Program-made: the position numbers and the translations under genes
Notes under the pieces: model-generated
Database searches by the model: none
What the model saw: the letters and a program-made list of their open reading frames with translations, nothing else
Told to the model about the DNA's origin: nothing
Shown here: positions 23,025 to 32,190 of the stretch, piece after piece
Numbering within the stretch: position 1 is the stretch's first letter
Layout: each line of letters opens with the position of its first letter
Assembly (NCBI GenBank): GCA_030142905.1
Contig: JASJOG010000029.1
Location: 906,501-970,500, forward strand
Direction of reading: 5' to 3'
DNA length: 64,000 nt
Source: Heliopora coerulea
Lineage: Eukaryota; Cnidaria; Anthozoa; Scleralcyonacea; Helioporidae

Positions 23025-23115
23025 AATTATGAGTCCTAGGGGGTAACTCAAAGGTCAGAGCGTCTCACCTGTTCATCAGAAGGTCGCAGGGTAGATCTCG
23101 GCCTGGGGCTCAGAA
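23025..23115 (+). mobile_element. SINE-1 head, decayed (tRNA-derived)
   Basis: The segment with TCAGAGCGTCTCACC, CATCAGAAGGTCGC and GGCCTGGGGCTCAGA matches the tRNA-like head of the SINE at 60024-60242, but the B box has changed (AGATCTCGG for GTTCGATCCC). Confidence 0.55.
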
Positions 23116-23149
23116 AAAGCTTTTCTGTTTTAATGAGATCGAACTAACG

Positions 23150-23549
23150 TCCTCTTCGAGTCATAATTAAACCTATTCGACGTCTTTCAAGTTTTTTCCG
23201 TTTTAAAGATCAAATTCCTCTTGCACTAAGATCTCGCGTAGTTTACAAATTCAAGTGTCAATGCTGTGAGTCATTGTATATAGGTGAAACTATTCGCCAT
23301 TTACACGCGCGTGTTTCTGAACACATGGGAGTTTGTGCTTACACGGGAAAGCCTATCTTCTTCACCACTTTATCTGCTGTTTTAACACACCACAAACAGA
23401 CTGGCCACCCTGTTTCTTTGACTGATTTTTCTATTCTAAGCTCCTGTTCTTCTAATTTTGGACTCCTTCTCAGAGAGAGTCTACTCATTAATAAGATAAA
23501 TCTTTCGCTCAACGCCAAGATCAGTTCCCTTCCTTTAACCTTGTTCTAA
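23150..23549 (+). pseudogene. GIY-YIG endonuclease fragment of a Penelope-like retroelement
   Basis: An open frame from about 23160 to the TAA at 23549 reads R-R-L-S-S-F-F-R-F-K-D, then S-R-V-V-Y-K-F-K-C-Q-C-C, S-L-Y-I-G-E-T-I-R-H-L-H-A-R-V-S-E-H-M-G and the tail L-R-E-S-L-L-I-N-K. This is the GIY-YIG signature with its upstream Cys pair, the conserved Arg and the C-terminal Glu region. The Y-I-G-E-T-x-R-H subtype differs from the Y-V-G-S-T copies near 10 kb. No reverse transcriptase is adjacent, so it is a truncated copy. Confidence 0.75.
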
Positions 23550-24549
23550 CTGTTAATTTTTTCCATGTTATATGTTTTTCTGACATATACACACCTGGAT
23601 TCACTCACGCATACGCTTTATCGCACACTTAATTATTCACCGGTTTTCACCAGTCTTTCTGCATTGAAACTGTTTCTGAAAAGTTCCAAGGTGATAATTT
23701 TCATATATGAAAAAAACAAACAAACTTTTCTATTTCAAATGAAAACTGAAAACAAATCAGAGTTTAAAAGGTTCTTAGATGAGAATTTTGGTGAGATACA
23801 CTATATACCTGGAACTGCACAAATTTTTAAACAAGCAAATGAAATTGATGTATAAATTAAGAATTCCAAGCTCTTTTGACACCTGTAAACAATTTATTAA
23901 TAGTCATGGTATTATTATATTTAGATATTGTGATTGTCAGAATTTAAAGCATTGAATTAACGAAAATGATAAGCTGCCAAAATAATTTACTAAACTTTCT
24001 CACTCAAATAAATTCTTGACATTCGCGCAATTTTCAGGCGACATACCACTCTTTAAGGGACATAAACGACAATTTGACTGTAAAATATGTGGAAAAAAGA
24101 AAAATGCTTTTCGAAACGTGTAAGCTATTGGCAAAAAATTAAGATGAATGATGTTTTTAATCGCCGCCGTTGTATTACATCGAAGCATTTCATCATCCAA
24201 TCTGAACAGAATACATGCATCCATTAATGGAATATATGGCAGCTATTGCTTTGTTTTACTTCTTTATTGGGTAATAATTTCTTGATACCTTTGGTTACCT
24301 CTTTACTTATGGTTATTCCTTGAGCTGCTCCGTGAAAACATAACTTGGCGAAAATTGGACGCATTGAAATATTAATCCGCACCTGGACTTCTGAAAGAAT
24401 CGAAAAAAAAGTCATCATAATTTAATATCAGAGGGGTATCGTTTCATGGTGAGTCGGATGAAAGAAGCATCCTCACTACAAAGTTTCATCTTCTTGTTAA
24501 CTTCGCATCATAGCTTTAAAGATCACTTTGTCAAAAATCCCTGATCATC
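23550..24549. other. Intergenic, probably retroelement 3' sequence then spacer
   Basis: The first part, with repeated ACACAC/CACTTA phrases, may be the 3' end of the PLE fragment. Nothing else recognised. Confidence 0.35.
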
Positions 24550-24650
24550 TTAACTCTCTCCCGGCTGGAGCTTTCCCTTTTACGACTGAAATCTTCTGGC
24601 GTTAGCCCGAGTAAAACAATAGAAATCTTATCCCGCTAAGAAAGAGTTAA
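24550..24650. mobile_element. MITE family A, copy 3
   Basis: TTAACTCTCTCCCGGCTGGAG at the left, AAAGAGTTAA at the right, with the same core as 19246-19344 (TTTTACGACTGAAATCTTCTGG, GAGTAAAACAATAGAAATC). Confidence 0.65.
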
Positions 24651-24659
24651 TTTCCATCT

Positions 24660-25400
24660 GCTCGCTACAATTGTCGCATACGACTCCTTTCCCTGGCGTA
24701 TGCAATTCAGCCTTACAAGCCCAATACTTGCATACGATTTGTTCACAAATATTGCAATATGTCCTTTAGACTATTGTGAGTGAATCGGATTCATCGAGAC
24801 GATCAATCGTATGCGACACACGCATGGTGAAGATTAGCCTTTAAGCGCCGTCCTCACAATACGATTGTTACACGCCATTCTTTTCCCAGGTGTATGTGAT
24901 TATGTTTTAAGAACGAAAACGTTATCTTATATTCGTTCTTGAATGTTGCGAAACGCCCTTTAAGCTGTTGTGAGTGAATGGGATACATCAAGACGACAAA
25001 TCATGTACGAGAATCGCACTGTGTAGATCAGCCTTTAAGGCCCATCCACACTACATTGTTTGTTGTGATGTATACGAAGTCTATAACTTCTTTAGGACAT
25101 GTTGCAACATTAGCGAGCCAATTGTAAACAAGATCTGTACCTTGAGACAACATAGCATAGCCAGGCGAACAATCGTATGTGACAAATCTTATCGTGTAAA
25201 TTGGCCCATACGTTATTCTTCCCTCAAGCAAATGTAATTATCTCATGATAGCGAAAACCTTGTTTACCATTCGTTTGCTGATGTTGCAATACGTCCTGAT
25301 TACACTTGTGGGTGAAACGCATTCACAACGATGGTCAACCGTATGCGAAAATTGTATTGGGTAGATCAACCTTTAGAGAGCCATCATTATATCGTCAAAT
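24660..25400. repeat. Diverged tandem array, units of about 190 bp
   Basis: The block GTGAGTGAATnGGATnCATC-nAGACGA, then CAATCGTATGCGA, then GTAGATCAGCCTTTAAG and GCCATCCnCAC recurs near 24777, 24970 and 25306, with a more altered unit near 25115-25212. Units are roughly 180-195 bp and differ at many positions, so the array is old or its units evolve independently. It has no ORF of note. It may extend with weaker similarity to about 25680. Confidence 0.75.
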
Positions 25401-27094
25401 AGTTGCCTTGTCGAATTTTGCGTTTCGCCAAACCATTGCGGCTGTATTACAGCACGGGGAATACTTCACGTCATGCTTAGTGAAGCGTCAAATATCACTC
25501 ACTCAACATTTCTTGCTCGTTAGTCATTACTCTTGACCCTTTACTTGTTACATAAGGGCTATTTATTCGTGCGATTTTGTGCTTTGCGATCGACATCTTT
25601 GACTTACGAGAGCGTCGAGGACAAACTGCAGCGAATCATAAGCGGATATCTTGCTTCATAGTCTATCATGAGTCTATTACATACACCAGGATGACTATCG
25701 CAACCTTCAAATTTGCACGTGTAAACAGCACTTTAGATTGCCATCATCAAGTCCAAAATACGTACCGTTTCACAAGCAGTTGTTTATTAGACTTGACAAA
25801 TGTTCTTCTGTAACAGCAGGTTTTCATTTAAACACCAATTGACGATTCTCTTTTACATTTAGGCTGTACCTTAAAAGACAAAAATGAAACAGACGACTTA
25901 CCGCTGAATATTTCTACTTTTTAAGTCTCCTGATCTACAGCTGCAATTTTGTGTCACCAGGACGACGATGAATGACTGTTATTAGCTCTCTGATATTTAG
26001 CATCGTGTAAGCTTTTAACATGCATCTTTATAGTCACTTTCGGCCACGTCTTCATTGACGATACAAAATCGCTTAATCGAGAAAACAATTTAGCAATTTC
26101 AACGCTGTTTTTCAGTGTACTAGCCAAAAGATTAATTATTTTCTGTTTGACGGATACATTCGCCTAAAATTGTCTCATAAAGAGCTTTTAAAGCAACGCA
26201 TGCTGAAATTCAATTCTTGGCTCGAATGTTCTTAGGAACCTCAAATTTACTATAGTCGTAATATTCTCACGTTCGTAACATATTTCTCTTGTGTAGTTTC
26301 ATTGTTTCCCATGACAGTTGTCGATAAACATCGAATAACGAAGAAAAATTTACACCCATGCAAATCCGTAGCCAAATCCTTCGTGTATCAATTCGCAGTT
26401 AGAAAAAAATAAATTAATAAATAAAATACAAACTTATTTTGAAACCTAAGGTTTAGACCCTTTTTGAGCAGTTTACCACGGTGACTTACCTTAAATAAAG
26501 TTCCTGAAGTAGAAATCATATCAACAGGCGTATTCTAGGCAACTACACGGTATGACTAATAATAGAATGTATGTCGGTTACCGATATAGCTGTTTTGGTT
26601 AGTTCTACTTATTTAATGGCTGTAAGAATGAACTGACATCCAACCAATGCCTATCTCAAACCAGTAGAGATAAAAAAATGGGTTATTTGTATAATTATCT
26701 TACTTTCATCAAATATACGGTTACCCCAAATCATTTATTATTTAAATGAAATGCTCTTGCTGTTTTAATCTTTTTGGAGCTAATAGGGCTTCATTAATTA
26801 ATGTTTGATTTCACACAGCGCGGTTTCAAATTTAGGTCATACAACGTTGTAAAGCGTTACCTCATGCTGTGGTGATCTGGCTTTTTTTTTTTTCCATATC
26901 AATTTCCCTTCACCACAAGCCATCGCTTTTCTGCTCCTATTTTTCTATTAACTAGAAAGTTAACTTTTCATTGCTACTGTCCTGTCATGCTATTCGCGGA
27001 CTACACGCCTTATCAAGAATCTTGCTTGTCAGTCCCTCAAGCCCCATACTGCCGATTCCAAAGGATAGTCTGAACCTATACTGGCTATACAGGG

Positions 27095-27127
<33 letters not shown>

Positions 27128-27267
27128 CGAACTATGCAGGGAGTATACCTTGTTTATGTTAAATAAAGCGGAGAATTACTTGCTCAATCCCGAGAAAGGA
27201 AACGCTTCTTTCCTTCATAATATGAGGAAAATCGGGTTAATCGATGTTTTCTTCTTTTCAATCCGGA
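25401..27267. other. Intergenic, no gene recognised
   Basis: AT-rich spacer with T-runs at about 26882-26894 and 27098-27121, the latter possibly an inverted poly-A tail. No exon recognised. Confidence 0.4.
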
Positions 27268-27633
27268 TAGGGTGGAACCCCACCTTACGGCCACCTCGTT
27301 AATACGGTCACCTTGATATTACGATCACTTTTTTTTGTTCCTGCAAAACGTCAATACATTTCCTAATAAAGATACCTCGTTAATACGGTCACCTCGTTAA
27401 TACGGCCAAGGCCACATTGTAATGTTCCATAGTTAAGAAATAACCCCGTTAATACGGTCACTCTAAAAGTGTCGACAGATGGAAATATAAATTGAGATAC
27501 TATTAGTGGGCGTACATACAAATGTTATTGTGTTTGTGCTTGTGTTGTTGTTATAACATCAAAGGAATGCATTCCTTTTAGTTTTAATACAATATGGTAT
27601 TTGGATTTTGAATCTTAACAATATGCGCTATAG

Positions 27634-28152
27634 TTAAATGCACAAAGCATTAAAGCAACAGAAAAAATATGGAGCTTTTAATTTAACGACGTTTATTAGC
27701 TTTTCTACTTTTACACCTTTCTTCCTGCTCCGCGTATTTTTTTTAGCTTCATTTCTTACAGATAAATTATGTTCAATGTCTAAAAGTTTGTGTAGTAAGT
27801 CGACATATTTTTTCTGTACCTGAAATTTGTAGACACAGGGGACTTCTGTACCATATCCACCTCCTCGATTAACAACTTTTCCAAGCACCTCAACCTCAGC
27901 TTTACTGCTCGTTTTTGTTAGAAAATGCTTCACAATGCCTGTTCCTTGTTTTGTGTTAGCTAAGTCCTTTGGTATTTGGCCAACCACTCTCCCGTCTCTT
28001 ACTACCTTAATAGCATCCTTGTCGTGCTCATTATTTGGGTCATTCCTCAAGTTCAAGACTTCCCCATTCTTGATCTGCCAGTAATTCTTGTACGAATGAT
28101 ACCCCCGAATCCATGATGGAACTTCGATTTCGATTGGACTTAAATCCGACAA
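27634..28152 (-). CDS. HIRAN-domain protein inside pogo-type element
   Basis: About 172 codons. From I-E-I-E-V-P-S-W-I-R-G-Y the reading runs into L-R-N-D-P-N-N-E-H-D-K-D-A-I-K-V and V-V-G-Q-I-P-K-D-L-A, the hallmark HIRAN pattern (N-x-x-D-x-x-A-I-x-V ... G-x-I-P). HIRAN domains in HLTF and bacterial proteins bind DNA ends, in HLTF the 3'-OH of ssDNA at stalled forks (family knowledge). The last 60 residues are Lys/Arg-rich (T-R-S-R-K-K-G-V-K) and hydrophobic at the end. There is no ATG in frame: the frame opens after a stop near 28192 and the listed start is a TTG. An acceptor-like ggatttAAG near 28139 suggests the initiation codon is in another exon. No helicase or RING domain is attached. 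Confidence 0.75.
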   Translation of the reverse strand: MSDLSPIEIEVPSWIRGYHSYKNYWQIKNGEVLNLRNDPNNEHDKDAIKVVRDGRVVGQIPKDLANTKQGTGIVKHFLTKTSSKAEVEVLGKVVNRGGGYGTEVPCVYKFQVQKKYVDLLHKLLDIEHNLSVRNEAKKNTRSRKKGVKVEKLINVVKLKAPYFFCCFNALCI

Positions 28153-28231
28153 AACACGAGAAACAAGAACATATATGTTTTTGTCAACAGCTCAATGAGT
28201 TGATCATATAGTATAGCGTACAGCTTATCAG

Positions 28232-28360
28232 ATGTCCCCGTGTGAATGTCGGAAGTGTAAGACAAAGAATCGTCAAAAATTTGTCGGTTACTATGGTAGA
28301 AAATGTGAGAAAGTTGTGAGCAAGGTGTATGGTTTCAATATTTCACCGCTTGTAGAGTAG
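28232..28360 (+). CDS. Small Cys-rich ORF, 42 aa, in the pogo-type element
   Basis: ATG to TAG, 42 codons, beginning M-S-P-C-E-C-R-K-C-K-T-K with a fourth Cys at residue 25 (G-R-K-C-E-K). C-x-C-x2-C plus a distal Cys could bind a metal, but the ORF is short and may be chance or an exon. It lies in the divergent spacer between the HIRAN and HTH-PIP genes, 42 bp upstream of and on the same strand as the latter. Function unknown. Confidence 0.3.
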   Translation: MSPCECRKCKTKNRQKFVGYYGRKCEKVVSKVYGFNISPLVE

Positions 28361-28369
28361 ACTTTCTAG

Positions 28370-28386
28370 TCACTCGAATCGAGTGA
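28370..28386. promoter_or_regulatory. Palindrome TCACTCGA-a-TCGAGTGA
   Basis: Perfect 8-bp arms around one base, 17 bp before the ATG at 28403. It could be a binding site for the element's own HTH protein; that is an inference from position and symmetry. Confidence 0.4.
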
Positions 28387-28402
28387 GAAAGTTTAATTTG
28401 TC

Positions 28403-28744
28403 ATGTCAGGCAAACCTAAACGGCAAGAACTTGACTTGGAAACGCGATATGAAGTGATTATATTTAGCGATGCAAATCCTCAGATAAGTACAAGAAAACT
28501 GGCTGAAAAATTTAGTTGTGGAAGAACTCAAATTCAACGTATTGTAAACAAGAGAGATGAGATCATAGCACCTTTCGAGGCTAATGCAATAGCAAATCTT
28601 GAAGACGTTTTGCATTTTTTACAGTCGAGGGGAAATATTATTACTGCAAACGAACTTTCAAAAGTCATTTCACGGACCCAAAGTGACCAACTTGAGAGAA
28701 TAAAGAGCCAATCAAAAGTCACTGACTTTTTTACTAAATCCTAA
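28403..28744 (+). CDS. CENP-B/pogo-like HTH protein with C-terminal PIP box
   Basis: A complete 113-residue ORF, ATG to TAA. Residues 5-60 (K-R-Q-E-L-D-L-E-T-R-Y-E-V-I, then K-L-A-E-K-F-S-C-G-R-T-Q-I-Q-R-I-V) match the N-terminal helix-turn-helix of pogo/Tigger/jerky and CENP-B proteins. A short helical middle follows. The last 11 residues contain Q-S-K-V-T-D-F-F (103-110), which fits the PCNA-interacting peptide Q-x-x-h-x-x-F-F exactly, like p21's Q-T-S-M-T-D-F-Y. Drosophila pogo transposase binds PCNA through such a motif (established), so the motif is likely inherited. The DDE domain that should lie between HTH and PIP is absent, leaving a DNA-binding protein with a PCNA tether. Confidence 0.8.
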   Translation: MSGKPKRQELDLETRYEVIIFSDANPQISTRKLAEKFSCGRTQIQRIVNKRDEIIAPFEANAIANLEDVLHFLQSRGNIITANELSKVISRTQSDQLERIKSQSKVTDFFTKS

Positions 28745-28985
28745 CACTGTTATTTTGAAACGTTATAATATCTTAACAAATTAATGTTTATTTCTTAGTA
28801 GATGCAGTATATTAAATTGTGCTATAGCTCAGTTCAATTAAGTTTTTGTTTAAACGAGGCTTTCATGACGTCTCCAACAAGGTTTTGATGACGTAAGAGG
28901 TCGGCTGTGAAATTTGATCTCACCCCGTTAATACGGCCAGATTTTTATGGCCCGTTGGTGACCGTATTAACGGGGTTCCACTGTA

Positions 28986-29427
28986 TTAAGTTAGGCGTTA
29001 ACTAGGAAAGGGCAACCTTCAAAACACTCTATGACTTTTGGCTATCAAATTTAGAAAAAAAACTTGATCCGCACTTGGTGCAACAAGTTTTACGTGTCAA
29101 AAATAGATTTGATATGGATATGATATTAAAGGGTTGTGTAACTAAGTGCTCTACTGAAAAAGATAATTATAGAGTTCTTGCGAACAGGTTTTAGTTTTGG
29201 TTTGGTCAAATATCGCACAAAGTTGCCTCACAATGGAAACTTGTGATCGTTTTCAGTGCATCAGAGAAATCATTTGTTCTATCGAATAAAAAATTGCAAC
29301 AGTGTATCATGGTATGCAAAGCTTGAATTGCGACGACGTCTCACTTAGGATTTCTCTGAAACATTGCATTGTTTAGTGCATGGCAACATGAAGCTATTGG
29401 TGATACTGAAACGTCCATCTTTCTTTT
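28986..29427. other. Spacer with one possible short exon
   Basis: An open frame at about 29003-29194 (+) reads F-W-L-S-N-L-E-K-K-L-D-P-H-L, then a Cys pair and a stop. It has an acceptor-like ctAG just upstream but no recognisable domain, so I do not call a gene. Confidence 0.25.
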
Positions 29428-29455
29428 GCAAATCAAAAATAAATAAATAAATGAA

Positions 29456-29490
<35 letters not shown>

Positions 29491-29557
29491 ATGAATAAAT
29501 AAATAAATAAATAAATAAATGAATAAATAAATAAATAAATGAATAAATAAATAAAAA
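29428..29557. repeat. (AAAT)n microsatellite with AATG variants
   Basis: About 130 bp of AAATA/AATG tetramers. It could be the tail of a retroelement, but no LINE sequence was recognised beside it. Confidence 0.9.
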
Positions 29558-29744
29558 TTTTTTCTGAAGAATTTTGCCGCTGTTCTTTCTCATACTGTTG
29601 CGATCATTCAGTGTAACTGTGAAACACGATTCCTGAAACCACCAGGCGAACTACAGCTTTATGGTTTATGACTTTTCAAGTTCAACTTTATTTTTTGTTG
29701 AATTACACATGAACGCTCGTCAAGCTTTATTCTCAGAAAAACCA

Positions 29745-29890
29745 TTTCTAAGCCCCAGACAGGGATCGAACCCGCAACCTTCTGATGATCGATGAGACTC
29801 TCTAACCATTGATCTATCAAGACTCAGATGGTGAGCTAAGGTGCAAGTTCGACATATGTGCAACCTGAGCGGAAGCCACTCTATATTTTT
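29745..29890 (-). mobile_element. SINE-1 copy (tRNA-derived), minus strand
   Basis: Read on the - strand: AGTGGCTTCCGCTCAGGTTG, CATCTGAGTC, ATCAATGGTTAGAGAGTC (A-box region), CATCAGAAGGTTGCGGGTTC and GATCCCTGTCTGGGGCT (B box GGTTCGATCCC). It matches the copy at 60024-60242 in order and spacing. Mutations in the acceptor and A box show it is not a tRNA gene. Confidence 0.8.
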
Positions 29891-29927
29891 ATAATGGTAT
29901 TGATGAGATATATGTTTTGGAAATGTG

Positions 29928-30040
29928 GGAGCTTGGAGATATCTTGAATGATAAATGAACGTTCTGGGGCTCAGAAATCGTTTCTCTGAGGACAGAGCTT
30001 GAGGAACGTTCATCTGTCGTTCAAGATATCTCCAAGCTCT
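29928..30040. repeat. Hairpin containing SINE-1 tail sequence
   Basis: GGAGCTTGGAGATATCTTGA mirrors TCAAGATATCTCCAAGCTC, and AATGAACGTT mirrors AACGTTCAT. The loop carries CTGGGGCTCAGA...GAGCTTGA, the 3' part of SINE-1 in + orientation, opposite to the adjacent - strand head. The arrangement is an inverted SINE dimer. Confidence 0.7.
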
Positions 30041-32044
30041 TTGACTTAACAATCTTTCCTTTCCTTGTAACATGTTGTCTTTTTTACATAATCTCATCTT
30101 TAATAATCATAAAATTCTTTACTTTTCTAACTCGATACTCATCAACTTTTGTTCATCGAAACATACATTAAATTTAGCAAACCAGAACTAAACTCAAACC
30201 TTAAAGCTAGCGAAGAACTATCTCCTTTTTGCCTGGTTGTTTTCGACTTAGCTTAATTAACATCATGTTTGTTACCAACAATTAGCATCCTGTCAAACCA
30301 ATGGCAATTGTTTATTGTCTTTAAGTTCCTTTCATTTTCAAACTGAATCAGTACAACAAAGTCCCATGACCACTGTTACATCTGGTTTTGTTAATTAACT
30401 TTACTAACTAAATAAAAGTTATGTTCAACACTTTAACATAAGAAAAATCAAAACTGGTTAAACACTTCAAATTTCTCAGCTCAAGGTGTTATTCGGCTAG
30501 TTCTGACGAGTTCACCGCGTACAAACCTACCGTTATCAGCTTCATAATTTAGAACTGCATATTGTAATCCACCGCTGTGGTCCGTGATATGTTGATTTGA
30601 TATTAGATATAACCACTCAAGAAAGTTCCAGATTCGTGTGGCAGTTCAACATGGTGGTTAGAATTTGACCATTTTTACATAGCATTTTACTTAGACATAT
30701 TGATGTAAACTTTACAGCCAAACTTCAGGCACTTAACCTATGCAATAGCAAGTTTCTTATACATTAGCCGGCGAGCATAGGACGCCGTCGGCGGAATACC
30801 TGGAAAGGCACCAAATCAGAACCCGTATTTTCAAAATTTTTTTTTATAAGGAATTCCCATACATAAAGTATGAGCAGGGATTATACTTTATGCGGATTTA
30901 CCTCCTCTGCTGAAAAGCTTATCGGTATCCCGGTCAGAAAACCTCGAAAAAACGTCTGGAAAAGTCTTTACGGAAGAGCCTTTTTTGTCAATCTTTTGAG
31001 ATAAAATAGAATAAAATTTTTCTCATGAGCAAAACAAACTCATTCGAAAGATTCAAAAGAGTTATCAAAAAGGTAAGAATATTTGGGCTTTGAGTATGAC
31101 AAGACTGCTTAAATTTTTCAATGCGAATCCTGGAAATTTTTCCTTGGAAATTCTCTAGAGAAGAAACGTCGTCTTTTTAGAGGCGTACGAATCACGAATA
31201 CTTGGGTTTCTCCAGGCGCACGGTAAAGAAACAAATGTAAGAGGGAAAGGTTTAAATAAGAAATAACGCAAAGTTTAGTAAGCCCAAAATGTAGTGAGCT
31301 CATAAGGGGAAAAAAACTGTTTATCTGAAAAAATGTAATTGAAAATTAATTCCAAACTAAATGAGAAACCGTATGATTGCCTGTTAATAATATGTGTTAA
31401 CCTTTTAACGAATGATTTTTTCTTTTGTTTATTGCTCTAAATTTGTTTTTCCTTTGTTTTCTCACAGGTCCTTTTGTTCTTAGGTGTCCGATATATCAGA
31501 CATAATGCTTTAAAGGTTTAAATAAAGAACACTGGAAATAACGAACTCGAATAACAAATTCCCTCTTCTCAAAAAAAATTTATACCAACTCCCGGCCATT
31601 ATTTTTGTCAGTAACTTCTCCTAATTTCCCATACCTCAGAGTTCATATTTGATTGGGTTTCCATGGTTTACAGTAATTTTTTGCCAATCAGGATACTTTT
31701 GCCTCAAGAATTTTGCAACGAATCGATATTTTTGAGCACTGACTTCTCTTTTTATTGCACTTTGTGACGTTGAAATTTTACTACTCGTCAAATTCTAATA
31801 CTACAGATATCTTTCGGAGGCCCGGTTCAATAATAGCGCCAATGATGGGGTAAACGGGGGAAATGAAAAAGGCATAAATTAGACTGGTTGCCTTTTAATA
31901 AGTCAGTACTATCCGATTTCTCGAACTTCGTCTCGATAAATATGTCTCAATCTGAGGAAATACGATACGATACTACGTTTTTTATTACAGTAGCATTTTT
32001 TCATAAAAGACAAGCGAAAATGACGATTAATTTATCGCAAGAAG
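30041..32044. other. Intergenic, no gene recognised
   Basis: AT-rich spacer. It holds one MITE family B copy (31397-31521). Confidence 0.4.
31397..31521. mobile_element. MITE family B, copy 3
   Basis: TTAACCTTTTAAC at the left and TTTAAAGGTTTAA at the right, with TTTTGTTCTTAGGTGTCCGATATATCAGACATAATGC close to the copy at 5151-5221; about 50 bp of T-rich sequence is additional. Confidence 0.5.
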
Positions 32045-32190
32045 TTTGAAGGTTGGTTCCTGCTGTGACTGATCTCAAAAAAATCCAACCTAACGTTTCA
32101 AGCTAGGGCCCTCTGTCAGAGGGCCTTTGCTCGAAACGTTGAAATTCTTTGAGATCAATCACGACAGTTACCAACCTTTAAACTTTTTAC
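32045..32190. repeat. Foldback repeat
   Basis: GGTTGGTTCCTGCTGTGACTGATCTC near 32053 mirrors GAGATCAATCACGACAGTTACCAACC ending near 32178; AACGTTTCAAGC...GGGCCCTCTGTCAG mirrors CAGAGGGCC...GCTCGAAACGTT. No ORF. Confidence 0.8.

Larger units (their letters stand above)
27270..28983. mobile_element. pogo/Tigger-type element carrying HIRAN and HTH-PIP genes
   Basis: A 1714-bp unit flanked by TA on both sides (27268-27269 and 28984-28985). The ends are inverted: GGGTGGAACCCC at the left and, read inward from the right, CAGTGGAACCCCGTTAATAC, typical of Tigger/pogo termini. CGTTAATACGGYCA repeats occur four times near the left end (about 27298, 27378, 27395, 27450) and twice near the right end, likely transposase-binding sites. 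Inside are a HIRAN ORF (-), a small Cys-rich ORF (+) and an HTH-PIP ORF (+), with divergent starts about 80-250 bp apart. No DDE catalytic domain is visible, so it would depend on a transposase elsewhere. Confidence 0.85.

Noticed and set aside
24660..25400. CRISPR-like array
   Set aside because: Units are about 190 bp and diverged, without short identical repeats and unique spacers, and the genome is eukaryotic.
29003..29194. 63-codon open frame after the pogo-type element
   Set aside because: No start codon, no recognised domain, and splice sites are only weakly suggestive.
29345..29593. Open frame with Leu-Phe-Ile-Tyr repeats
   Set aside because: Produced by the AAAT microsatellite.
29750..29830. 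tRNA-like sequence with A and B boxes (also at 60125-60200, 37457-37545 and 48605-48680)
   Set aside because: Anticodon and acceptor stems do not pair properly, copies are repeated with flanking SINE sequence, and one has a target-site duplication; these are SINE heads, not tRNA genes.
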